A DNA stretch of 64,000 nt from assembly GCA_002336895.1 (NCBI GenBank), contig DDFC01000042.1, forward strand, positions 124,001 to 188,000. Reading direction: 5' to 3'. Position numbers and translations under genes: made by a program. The DNA is from Verrucomicrobiaceae bacterium UBA1938. Its GTDB lineage: Bacteria > Verrucomicrobiota > Verrucomicrobiia > Verrucomicrobiales > Verrucomicrobiaceae. Of the stretch, positions 57,093 through 64,000 are shown piece after piece. The number at the start of each line of letters is the position of its first letter. Within the stretch, counting starts at the first letter, position 1. The notes below the pieces were generated by a model. It was not told the origin of the DNA. It did not search any database and saw only the letters and a program-made list of their open reading frames with translations.

Positions 57093-58576
57093 TTCATCAA
57101 AAGCTTGAGTGCGGCGCGGGCCTCCTCGCTGGCGGTCTCCAGCATAACGACACCGGCATCGCCGCGGTTGCGCAGCAGGCTCACATGGCGGCCCTGAGCG
57201 GTGAATTCATTTTCTCCGCTGGTCTTGTAGGTCTCGCGCAGGGAGTTGAGCATGGCCTTGTAAAAGGCGTCGGCGGTGGACTTGTCCATGAAGACGGTCT
57301 GCCAGGCGGCGTGGTCGCGCTTGGCACCACCATCGGCTGCCCAGACCAGCAGGCGGTCGGCCACCAGACCACGGGCACCGAGGGCGGAGTCCTCATCGTT
57401 GTTGTGCATGCGCAGGGCTGTGACGCAGGCAAATTTGCCCAGGCTGTCGTCCAGATAGGGCAGCGCGCCTTTGAGCTTCACATCTCCCAGCGTGATCTCC
57501 ACAGGCGCAGGGCGCTCAGGATCGAGATAGACCTCGGGCTCGATGACCTCCGCCGTGCTGATGGGCGGGCGGCTGTAGGCGGCATTGAGCTGGGGGAAAT
57601 TCCCCGCGCTGTGCAGCGTCTGCGCAAACTCAAAGCCCCTGCTGAAGGGGAAGAGCGCCAGCTCACGCAGATACGCGGGCATGGGGACCTGGTTCAGCGG
57701 ATGGTCGGGGTCTTCCGATGGCAGTTCATCCTTGGGCGCAGCGGCAGGATTTTGCAGCGAGAAAAGGAAGCGCGTGAGTCCCGCATCTCCGGCGATCAGT
57801 GACTCGCGCGCCAGGCGCATGTCCGTCTTGAGCGGGCCATGCTGCGGCTGAAAGAGCGTGCTGCCGTACTCGCGCAGCAGCTGGCCAAAGGCGATGCCCA
57901 TTGGCTCATTCGCCGTCACCTCGGGTCCGCTGGCTGTGGCGGGATCGATGGTGAACATGGTCTCCGATTCCGCGTCATACCAGCCGCCCAGCTGGCGTGC
58001 CAGCAGCGCCGCGCGCAGCGGCAAGGGATCGACCGCCTCGGGGATCCAGCCCAGCGTGGCGAGTCCACGGGCGAGCTTTTTGGCCTCGTCATTCGGCTGC
58101 TGGCGTTTGAGCCAGACGAGGATCACGGCCTCCACCTCCTCCTGGCTGACCTTCGTGGTCACCAGCGGCAGCGCATGCAGCTTGCGCATCTTCATCATGT
58201 CCAGGCCCATGCCCACAAAGTCGGGGGCCACATCCTCGTCCTTCACGGGCGTGGCGGTCATTTTCTGCGCGTCCTTCACGCCCAGCATGCCCAGCTTCTG
58301 GATGAGCTGCGCGTTTTCATCCTTCAGCACATCATTCTGGCCCTGAAGGTACTCGATCTGCCCCTCCAGCAGCACGATCTGCTTTTTCAAATCGTCCACC
58401 AGAGCCACCTCTTCGACAGGCACGTCGCGTTTCCCCACGGGCGGGGATTTCTTGGCGGGCTCAGCCTTCACCGCGAGCGGCGGTGTTGCCTCCGGCTTCA
58501 TTCCCGCCAGATACAATGCCGCAGCGCCTCCCAGCGAGAGGAGGATGAGCAGCAGGATGGCGGGGTTGGGCTTCAT
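57089..58576 (-). CDS. Membrane-anchored degenerate metallopeptidase-like protein
   Basis: The 495-aa product has an N-terminal anchor (AILLLILLSLGGAAALYLAG), a charged linker, and a coiled coil (about 58-95; VDDLKKQIVLLEGQIEYLQG). The body looks like HExxH metallopeptidases with a degenerate active site: ARQLGGWYDAESETMFTI (193-210) matches their GFYDPETKELYV-like strand, and ARESLIAGDAGLTRFLF (256-272) matches their ALVEGDAT helix. However the expected HExxHALQD segment reads LLREYGSTLFQPQHG (233-247), with no zinc-binding HExxH. A role in binding rather than cutting is inferred. It is the first gene of a coupled operon with acyP and the ABC genes. Confidence 0.75.
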   Translation of the reverse strand: MKPNPAILLLILLSLGGAAALYLAGMKPEATPPLAVKAEPAKKSPPVGKRDVPVEEVALVDDLKKQIVLLEGQIEYLQGQNDVLKDENAQLIQKLGMLGVKDAQKMTATPVKDEDVAPDFVGMGLDMMKMRKLHALPLVTTKVSQEEVEAVILVWLKRQQPNDEAKKLARGLATLGWIPEAVDPLPLRAALLARQLGGWYDAESETMFTIDPATASGPEVTANEPMGIAFGQLLREYGSTLFQPQHGPLKTDMRLARESLIAGDAGLTRFLFSLQNPAAAPKDELPSEDPDHPLNQVPMPAYLRELALFPFSRGFEFAQTLHSAGNFPQLNAAYSRPPISTAEVIEPEVYLDPERPAPVEITLGDVKLKGALPYLDDSLGKFACVTALRMHNNDEDSALGARGLVADRLLVWAADGGAKRDHAAWQTVFMDKSTADAFYKAMLNSLRETYKTSGENEFTAQGRHVSLLRNRGDAGVVMLETASEEARAALKLLMK

Positions 58577-58707
58577 CGGCGCAAATCATGCAGCGGAAAA
58601 GCAGAGCGGGCAATATCACCCGCTGCTTTCCCCTCACTTTTCCGCTTGGCGCAGCGCCGATCCACCCCAACATACCCGGCAGCGGGCTCAGCCGCCCGGC
58701 ATCAACC

Positions 58708-59547
58708 ATGTTCCGCTGGCGATTCGGCAACCACGATCTCGATCTCACCCATCGCGGGCTCATCATGGGCATCGTGAATGTCACGCCCGACAGCTTTTCG
58801 GATGGTGGCCGCTTCAACGATCCAGGCCGCGCCGTGGAGCATGCCTTCATGCTGCTGGCTGAAGGGGCTGACATCCTGGATGTGGGCGGCGAATCCACCC
58901 GCCCCGGTGCTGAACCGGTGAGCGAGGCCGAGGAGCTGCGCCGCGTGCTGCCGGTCATCCGCGCCGTGCGCTCGCAGACGAAGGCGCTCATCTCCATCGA
59001 CACCATGAAGGCCGCAGTGGCCCGTGCCGCGCTGGATGCCGGGGCCGACATCATCAATGACGTGACCGGCCTGCGCGGAGACGCCGCCATGCCGCGCGTG
59101 GCCGCGGAGACGCACGCGGGCCTCGTCGTCATGCACATGACCGGCACACCGCAGACCATGCAGGCTCACCCGCAGTACGATGATGTGGTGGCCGCCGTGG
59201 GCGACTACTTTGACAGCCGCCTGCGCGTGCTGCAGGGAGAGGGTATCGACCCCGAGCGCATTGTTCTGGACCCCGGCTTTGGCTTTGGCAAAACCCTGGA
59301 GCACAACCTCTCCCTCATGCGCGCTCTGCCACAGCTCAGCATACGGCGGCCGCTGCTGGTGGGCGTGTCACGCAAATCCATGATTGCCCGCGTCATGCAT
59401 TCCGATGCCATGGAAGACCGCTTCTGGCCCACGATAGCGCTGAGTGCCTATGCGCGCGAGCACGGGGCAAGGATTGTGCGCGTGCATGATGTGAAGCCGA
59501 ACTGCGATGCGCTCAGGATGATGGAGGCGATTTTGGGCGGGGTGTGA
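58708..59547 (+). CDS. folP: Dihydropteroate synthase
   Basis: The 279-aa product joins p-aminobenzoate to the pterin in folate synthesis and is the target of sulfonamides. LIMGIVNVTPDSFSDGG (18-34) and ADILDVGGESTRPGAEP (54-70) are the family signatures. ISIDTMKAAVARAALDAGAD and IINDVTGLRGDAAMPRVAAE follow, and VLDPGFGFGKTLEHNLSLMR and LVGVSRKSMIARVM complete the TIM barrel. RIVRVHDVKPNCDALRMM is the typical end. It is divergent from the metallopeptidase-like gene, across a hairpin-containing spacer. ATG 58708 fits homology best. Confidence 0.96.
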   Translation: MFRWRFGNHDLDLTHRGLIMGIVNVTPDSFSDGGRFNDPGRAVEHAFMLLAEGADILDVGGESTRPGAEPVSEAEELRRVLPVIRAVRSQTKALISIDTMKAAVARAALDAGADIINDVTGLRGDAAMPRVAAETHAGLVVMHMTGTPQTMQAHPQYDDVVAAVGDYFDSRLRVLQGEGIDPERIVLDPGFGFGKTLEHNLSLMRALPQLSIRRPLLVGVSRKSMIARVMHSDAMEDRFWPTIALSAYAREHGARIVRVHDVKPNCDALRMMEAILGGV

Positions 59548-59561
59548 GAAGCGCGGCAGCG

Positions 59562-59691
59562 CAAAGTAGCCCTGTTCCTGTGGAACAGGCGAGAGCGAAG
59601 CAAACACCAACGTGTGAAGTGCCGTGAATTGCGGGTGATGCGGAGCTGTACCTTGTTGCACAGCAACAAGGCTACTTTGATGCGCTCTCGC
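59562..59691. repeat. Inverted intergenic element with AGTAGCC arms
   Basis: CAAAGTAGCCCTGTTCCTGT (59562-59581) on one side and a reverse copy with TTGTTGCACAGCAACAAGGC (59653-59672) then TACTTTG on the other form a long imperfect inverted repeat. The left arm itself is a hairpin (CCTGTTCC/GGAACAGG) and so is the right one (CCTTGTTGC/GCAACAAGG). GCGAGAGCG and CGCTCTCGC flank them. It occupies most of the spacer after folP. Confidence 0.7.
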
Positions 59692-59755
59692 GCCTCGCGA
59701 GCTACACCCCAAACAATGGAATCCCAGATGCTTGGTGGCTTTGAGCCAGGCGTGA

Positions 59756-60376
59756 TCAGTGAAGCTGACCCAGCTTCCGGGCCCACGTCAGCGCGTAGTC
59801 CTCCGCAAAATCCTCCCGGCGTGTCAGGCTGTGAAATGCCGGCTGGTTGATGTGGCCCAGTTCGTGAAGGAACAAGTGGTAGCGGTAGTAGCGGCGTACC
59901 TCCGTGGGAGTCCATACATGGAACCACTCCCCATTTCGACATTCCCAGCGGTCGCACCACGGAGCATAGTGGCTGCGTATTTTTTGAGATGGCGGCTTTT
60001 CTCCCCAGCAGATTTTATTGCTTACAGGGAAGGCGTTGAGCAGCACGCAGGAGTAGCGCCGGCGTGCTTCGACTCCCCGGGAAACATCATCCGCACTTGG
60101 CCGCTTGAAGACCACGGCTTTCAGATGCTTCGAGTCTCTACGAGGCAGAAGCTTCAGTGTGCGGCGAATTTCCTCTTCTGTGCAGGGATGGTAGTAATCT
60201 CGTGATGGATTCTCGATGATGAACACCAATCCTTGTTCCTCCGGCAAGTTGGACAAAGCCCACCACACATTCTGCTCATCAAATTTGCGCGAGTGCTTTT
60301 CCTCCGCCACACCATCCGTTACACGACCACCTTGCGTGAGGCCGATTTTTTTGCTGCGACGTAGGGGATTGCGCAT
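59756..60376 (-). CDS. HELGH-motif protein, possible zinc metallopeptidase
   Basis: The 206-aa product has no signal peptide and ends with YRYHLFLHELGHINQPAFHS, where HELGH (171-175) is a zinc-binding HExxH motif. TRREDFAEDYALTWARKLG follows with acidic residues (Glu188, Glu192) that could be the third ligand. The N-terminal part (FDEQNVWWALSNLPEEQGLV, then KAVVFKRPSADDVSRGVEAR) is without recognised homology and includes four Cys-containing stretches (YHPC, YSCV, KICW, WCDRWEC). The role is unknown. It is flanked by repeat elements on both sides, which may mark a mobile or recently acquired gene. Confidence 0.7.
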   Translation of the reverse strand: MRNPLRRSKKIGLTQGGRVTDGVAEEKHSRKFDEQNVWWALSNLPEEQGLVFIIENPSRDYYHPCTEEEIRRTLKLLPRRDSKHLKAVVFKRPSADDVSRGVEARRRYSCVLLNAFPVSNKICWGEKPPSQKIRSHYAPWCDRWECRNGEWFHVWTPTEVRRYYRYHLFLHELGHINQPAFHSLTRREDFAEDYALTWARKLGQLH

Positions 60377-60462
60377 GCAGCAACATCACGCCGAAAGAAG
60401 CCGCATGGCAATCTCTTTCGTGGGATGGCGGCTTATGCTCGCTGCAGAATGGCTCCAGATCC

Positions 60463-60479
60463 ACGGGCTGGCAGCCCGT
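60463..60479. repeat. Short palindrome ACGGGCTG-CAGCCCGT, copy 2
   Basis: ACGGGCTG (60463-60470), one central base, then CAGCCCGT (60472-60479). The arms are the same as at 24362-24378. It abuts the stop of the gene at 60481 and may help end its transcript. Confidence 0.7.
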
Positions 60480-60480
60480 A

Positions 60481-61617
60481 TCACACCCCAAACAACGGAA
60501 TCCCCAGCTTCTGCGCCACGCGTTTCGGCCTCCGCATGGCCTCGGCCATGCGGCCTGCTTCATCCTCTCCACGCAGGTCTTTGCAGTCGGGGTGGGCTTC
60601 GGGGGAGTCGATGAGGCCGAGCTGGTGCAGGACGTGGGCGGTGCTGTGTTTGTAGGGGGAGGCGCTCATGCGGTCGTCGAGGCGGAAGACCATGTCTTCA
60701 AAAGACTGGAAGGCCTCGAAGAGTTTATAGACACGCGTGTCAAAGCGACCGGTGCCGGTCTTGAATTTCTTGTCGGCCACGCTGTCCAGCAGCCACATGT
60801 CGCGGGCGGCGCAGATGAGCGGGCAGGCGCTCACGCCTGCGCCGATGAGCAGCGGCAGCCCGAGCTTGATCGCGGTGGCGATGCCGTAGTCGTCTCCGCT
60901 GTGCGGGGAGAAGGGCAGGTTCAGCCCTTTGCACATGGCGGCCCAGTAGTGGAAGTGCGGCTCGTCCAGCGTGCTGACCTTGCCGCCGACGTAGGCCGGA
61001 TGCAGCGCGATTTCATGGAACAGCCACGGATCAAACGGCGTGGCCCAGGGCACAAAGGAGGGCTCCAGCGCATGTGCGATGCCGGGGCGGATGAGATGCT
61101 CGGCGATCTGAAAGTAGGCGTCGCGACGTGGCTCGTTTTCCAGCGTGTTGAGCAGCTTGCTGGTCATGATCATCATCTCGCAATTGTCGTGCTCCTGCGC
61201 GATGTCGAGCAGCGGCCAGTAGCGCTCGGCTTTGAAGGCGGTGTCGTTTTCCGCGCCGCGTGCGGTCACACCGGCGATGAAGCGCTGCGTGGGAAACTCC
61301 GCGCGGAAGCGCCGCAGCACCTCGGCATACAGGTCATTGCTGAGGTCAAAGATGTAGCCGGTGTCCGCATTGAGCACGAAGACCATCTCCACGCCGTAGT
61401 GCTCGCCGCACTGCTGCATCCAGCGCACGCTTTTGGTGAAGCCGTCCCAGTCGGGCTTCTTGTCCTTGAAGGGCAGCAGCGTGGCCACACAGAGGCGCGC
61501 CTTGGTGGTATGATCCACCAGCTCCTCCTCGCTGGTGTAGGCCCAGACGGTTTCATTCCAGGCGGTGGAAGGCTGCAAGTCTGCGGGATTCGAAATGAGG
61601 GCGCGGTGGTCTGCCAT
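60481..61617 (-). CDS. Dihydrodipicolinate synthase-family-like TIM-barrel protein
   Basis: The 378-aa product resembles DapA/NAL-superfamily aldolases of unknown substrate: TKARLCVATLLPFKDKKPDW is the usual start, TKSVRWMQQCGEHYGVEMVF and FIAGVTARGAENDTAFKAER follow, and KLGLPLLIGAGVSACPLICA lies in the later part of the barrel. The Schiff-base lysine could not be placed with confidence. It is longer than DapA (about 290-300) because of an extra C-terminal part with SASPYKHSTAHVLHQLGLI and GRMAEAMRRPKRVAQKLGIP. It may act on sugar acids. Confidence 0.7.
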   Translation of the reverse strand: MADHRALISNPADLQPSTAWNETVWAYTSEEELVDHTTKARLCVATLLPFKDKKPDWDGFTKSVRWMQQCGEHYGVEMVFVLNADTGYIFDLSNDLYAEVLRRFRAEFPTQRFIAGVTARGAENDTAFKAERYWPLLDIAQEHDNCEMMIMTSKLLNTLENEPRRDAYFQIAEHLIRPGIAHALEPSFVPWATPFDPWLFHEIALHPAYVGGKVSTLDEPHFHYWAAMCKGLNLPFSPHSGDDYGIATAIKLGLPLLIGAGVSACPLICAARDMWLLDSVADKKFKTGTGRFDTRVYKLFEAFQSFEDMVFRLDDRMSASPYKHSTAHVLHQLGLIDSPEAHPDCKDLRGEDEAGRMAEAMRRPKRVAQKLGIPLFGV

Positions 61618-61688
61618 GAGTGCAGTAGAGCACGCACCGCCATGCGCACCAAGACGAAATCCGAATGCCCGCTATCTGAAAATGTGAT

Positions 61689-62150
61689 TCAGCGAATGAT
61701 CTTCAAAGTGCCCGCCTTGCCCGCAGGCCAAGCCGCGCCTTCCTTCACCCATTTGTTGATGATGGCGTATTCATCGGCGGTCAGGCGCTCGCCCACTGCG
61801 GGCATGACGCTGACTTTCTGGTGCACGGTCTTCACATTGGCCACGAGCAGGCTGGTCTCTGGATGGCCGGGGACGATGTAGGTGCCGAGGGCCTTGGTGC
61901 GCAGGGCTTCCTTATGGCTGGCCAGGCTGATGTGTCCGGGGAGGGCCTGGCGGTTGTGGCACATGACACACTTGGCCTCCAGCACCGGCTTCACATGTGC
62001 TGCGAAATCGACAGGGCCATGCCTGGCGGCGTGGATGGCTTCTGGGCTCAGCACGTTTTCGCCCAGCGGCTTGGTCTCCGAATCTGGAGGCGTGGCGCAG
62101 GAGGCAAGAGCGAGGACGCAGAGCAGGGTGGGGAAGCGGCGGATGTTCAT
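61689..62150 (-). CDS. Cytochrome c lipoprotein (PVC type)
   Basis: The 153-aa product begins MNIRRFPTLLCVLALASCAT, a lipoprotein signal with lipobox LASC. The mature part carries VDFAAHVKPVLEAKCVMCHN, where CVMCH binds haem, and VSVMPAVGERLTADEYAIIN with the distal Met (VMP). This is the PVC-type Planctomycete cytochrome c domain found alone. It is divergent from the pyruvyl-transferase gene. Its likely role is periplasmic electron transfer with dehydrogenases such as the ones at 49551 or 18467 (inference). Confidence 0.85.
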   Translation of the reverse strand: MNIRRFPTLLCVLALASCATPPDSETKPLGENVLSPEAIHAARHGPVDFAAHVKPVLEAKCVMCHNRQALPGHISLASHKEALRTKALGTYIVPGHPETSLLVANVKTVHQKVSVMPAVGERLTADEYAIINKWVKEGAAWPAGKAGTLKIIR

Positions 62151-62252
62151 GAGCATACAGGAGTACGGAGCTGGGCCGTGTGCAATACGCATGTCTGCTT
62201 CTTTTTTGAGGGATTGCCTTTCAGCCGCTCGTTGCGCTAAAACCATTCAAAC

Positions 62253-63497
62253 ATGAACCGCCGCCATTTCATCCGCTCCGCCGCCGCCCTGCCATTCATC
62301 TCCGCCATTGCTGCCGAAAAACCCAAACGGCTTATCCTGAGATCTTCGTGGCAGACGGTGAACATTGGGGACATCGGCCACACGCCGGGCGTGCTGGCGC
62401 TGCTGGAAAAACACCTGCCAGAGGTGGAGGTGCGGCTGTGGCCGAGCAAGCTGGACAATGGCGTGGCCGAGATGCTGGCGGCGCGTTTCCCGAAGGTACA
62501 GGTGATCCAGGGTGAGGCGGTGAAGAAAGCCTTTGAGGAATGCGATTTCCTCCTGCACGGCTCCGGCCCCTCGCTGGTGGCGCAGGCGGATGTGGTGAAA
62601 TGGAGCCAGGCCACGGGCAAGCCCTACGGCGTGTATGGCATCACCTTCTCCGGCCAGCAGAGCTCCAGGAGCAAGACTCAGCCGCTGGTGAAAACGGTGG
62701 ATGTGCTCAGCGGCGCGAAGTTTGTGTATTTCCGCGATTCTGTTTCCCTGGAACTGGCAAAGAAGATGGGCTGCACCTGCCCGCGCATGGAGTACGGGCC
62801 GGATGGCGCGTTCGCCGTCGATCTGAAGGATGATGCGAAGGCCGAGGCCTTTCTGAAGGCGCACGGACTGGAGCAGGGGAAATTCCTCTGCTGCATCCCG
62901 CGCCTGCGCAACACGCCCTACTGGACGCTGCCGGAGAAGAAGGCGGCCATTGATGAAAAGAAGGACGCACGCAACAAGGCCATGATGGACCACGATGGCA
63001 AGCCGCTGCTGGATGCCATCGTGAGCGTGATCAAGAACACCGATCTCAAGATCCTGCTGTGCCCGGAGGACAAGACGCAGATGAAAGTGGGCAAGGAAAT
63101 GCTCTACGACAAGCTGCCGGGAGAGGTGAAGGCGCGCGTGGTGTGGCGGGAGAGCTACTGGCTCACGGACGAGGCCATCAGCACCTACCGCCGCAGCGCC
63201 GGGCTTTTTGGTCATGAGATGCACAGCCCCATCATGTGCATCGGCAATGGCATCCCTGCCATCGTCTGCCGCTGGGCCGAGCAGACCAGCAAGGGCTACA
63301 TGTGGCAGGACATCGGCCTGGGCGAGTGGCTCTTTGATCTCGACAAGGAGGACGAGGTGCAAAAGGTGGCCGCCGCCGTGCTGGCGATGGCGAAAGATCC
63401 CGAGGGCTCCAAGGCGAAGGCTGAAAAGGCCCGCGAGCTGGTGATGGCGAAATTTGCCGCCAGCATGAGCGTGGTGCAGGGATGCTTGCCAGCGTGA
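62253..63497 (+). CDS. Tat-exported polysaccharide pyruvyl transferase family protein
   Basis: The 414-aa product begins MNRRHFIRSAAALPFISAIA, a twin-arginine signal (RRHFIR). The body matches the polysaccharide pyruvyl transferase family: SSWQTVNIGDIGHTPGVLAL is the start, CDFLLHGSGPSLVAQADVVK and KPYGVYGITFSGQ follow, VYFRDSVSLELAKKMGC is the typical strand-helix pair, and LLCPEDKTQMKVGKEML lies in the C-terminal half. RSAGLFGHEMHSPIMCIGNG resembles the substrate-binding loop. Most relatives are cytoplasmic, so the Tat signal is unusual and suggests a periplasmic variant, perhaps with a changed role. Confidence 0.85.
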   Translation: MNRRHFIRSAAALPFISAIAAEKPKRLILRSSWQTVNIGDIGHTPGVLALLEKHLPEVEVRLWPSKLDNGVAEMLAARFPKVQVIQGEAVKKAFEECDFLLHGSGPSLVAQADVVKWSQATGKPYGVYGITFSGQQSSRSKTQPLVKTVDVLSGAKFVYFRDSVSLELAKKMGCTCPRMEYGPDGAFAVDLKDDAKAEAFLKAHGLEQGKFLCCIPRLRNTPYWTLPEKKAAIDEKKDARNKAMMDHDGKPLLDAIVSVIKNTDLKILLCPEDKTQMKVGKEMLYDKLPGEVKARVVWRESYWLTDEAISTYRRSAGLFGHEMHSPIMCIGNGIPAIVCRWAEQTSKGYMWQDIGLGEWLFDLDKEDEVQKVAAAVLAMAKDPEGSKAKAEKARELVMAKFAASMSVVQGCLPA

Positions 63498-63503
63498 GGT
63501 CGA

Positions 63504-64000
63504 TCAGTAAGGCACGCTCCAGGTGCCTGAAACACGCAATACTTCGATATGCGCACGCGCCTGGGTTGCGAGTGCCGCCTCGTAGTTGGCGCGCACCTCG
63601 CGCGCGGTGCGCTGGGCGGTCAGGAGGTCCAGCAAAGTGGCCTGGCCCTTCTGGTAGCTGATCTGGCGTGCATCCAGCACGATGCCCGCATTTTTCAAAA
63701 TGCCGGCCTGATAGCGCGCCACGCCATCCACGGCGGCGCGGTAAAGAGTGAGCGCCTGCCGCACTTCAACCTGCGTCTTCAGCTCCGCAGCCTGGATCTG
63801 CTTCTGCGCCTGCAGAGCGGCCTGCCGTGCGTTTTCGATGGCCGCCTTGTTCTGGTTCCAGATGGGCAGCGGCAGGGAGAAAAACATGACCAGCGAGTTG
63901 TTTGCCGGGGTGGGGGCGACGTTGTTCTGCGTGCTGCTCAGCTGGCTGATGCCCATGCCCACAGTCACATCCGGGATGCGGTTGGCCTTTTCCAGGGAGA
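63504..64000 (-). CDS. TolC-family outer-membrane efflux protein (partial, 5' end outside window)
   Basis: The frame stays open to the window edge, so only the C-terminal about 165 residues are seen. LEKANRIPDVTVGMGISQLS, VMFFSLPLPIWNQNKAAIEN, AALQAQKQIQAAELKTQVEV and YQAGILKNAGIVLDARQISY with GQATLLDLLTAQRTAREVRA are typical of TolC/CusC-type proteins: the PIWNQN beta-segment, then a long coiled-coil hairpin. It forms the outer-membrane duct of tripartite pumps; the pump partners should lie beyond 64000 or elsewhere. It converges with the pyruvyl-transferase gene, 6 nt apart. Confidence 0.92.
   Translation of the reverse strand, partial: SLEKANRIPDVTVGMGISQLSSTQNNVAPTPANNSLVMFFSLPLPIWNQNKAAIENARQAALQAQKQIQAAELKTQVEVRQALTLYRAAVDGVARYQAGILKNAGIVLDARQISYQKGQATLLDLLTAQRTAREVRANYEAALATQARAHIEVLRVSGTWSVPY

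Noticed and set aside
1..64000. tRNA, rRNA, integrase, transposase or prophage genes
   Set aside because: No T-arm-like GGTTCGAATCC segment, rRNA core or recognisable mobility protein was found on reading the spacers and frames.

Overview
The window is GC-rich bacterial chromosome that reads as Verrucomicrobiota, probably a Prosthecobacter- or Verrucomicrobium-like member of the Verrucomicrobiaceae (inference). The grounds are PVC-type modules (a SGNH/dehydrogenase/HEAT/cupredoxin giant, a cytochrome c plus WD40 plus coiled-coil giant, a CxxCH lipoprotein), a GspE/GspE/GspF/pseudopilin cluster, a Gld-type ABC exporter with a DUF4340 partner, and many secreted proteins of unknown function. No rRNA, tRNA, CRISPR array, insertion sequence, prophage or integrase was recognised. 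The content is a mosaic of housekeeping genes and lineage-specific exported proteins, not a genomic island.

Layout. 1-738 is the 5' part of an ExbB/MotA-type proton-channel gene cut by the window edge. 1-8 kb holds a SYLF-domain protein, class II fructose-bisphosphate aldolase, a histidine phosphatase, an M29 aminopeptidase, a DUF3108 protein and a DhnA-type class I aldolase. 8.4-14.0 kb on the minus strand is a type II secretion/type IV pilus-like set: two GspE ATPases of identical length (554 aa), GspF and a pseudopilin with an 11-nt G/C tract at its 5' end. 14.2-17.1 kb holds a DUF3500 protein and dnaA behind an AT-rich candidate origin; dnaN does not follow. 17-23 kb holds a small AbrB-like gene, a membrane protein, a repeat-filled spacer and the 1312-aa multidomain protein. 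22.5-25 kb holds two small related lipoproteins and sufS-sufU. 25-30.1 kb (minus) is an ABC exporter operon: ATPase, permease, GldG, DUF4340. 30.3-36.8 kb carries an ammonium transporter, TPR and PpiD-like proteins, a SET-domain methyltransferase with a histone-H1-like tail, RodA and a peptide-type ABC ATPase. 36.9-42.9 kb carries a Ser/Thr kinase, a polysaccharide-export-like lipoprotein, a DoxX-like protein, ruvC, carA and metG. 43-50.7 kb holds tandem GYF_2 membrane paralogues, the 1208-aa cytochrome/WD40/coiled-coil protein, a thioredoxin-like secreted protein behind a perfect palindrome, and a PQQ-type sugar dehydrogenase. 50.9-59.5 kb holds proS, a beta-propeller protein, rex, a tightly overlapping five-gene operon (TPR, ABC permease, ABC ATPase, acylphosphatase, degenerate metallopeptidase-like protein) and folP. 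The last 4.5 kb holds an HELGH protein, a DapA-like TIM barrel, a cytochrome c lipoprotein, a pyruvyl-transferase-like protein and the end of a TolC-family gene.

Two themes cut across the window. First, many start codons have no Shine-Dalgarno sequence and instead follow a C-rich leader (CCCCAACC and variants). Second, intergenic spacers are full of small inverted repeats, including a 44-46-nt palindromic element present three times between 34.7 and 39.9 kb. No defence system was found. The best candidates for new biology are the two exported multidomain giants, the SET protein with its basic tail, the possible phase-variable pseudopilin, and the repeat families.
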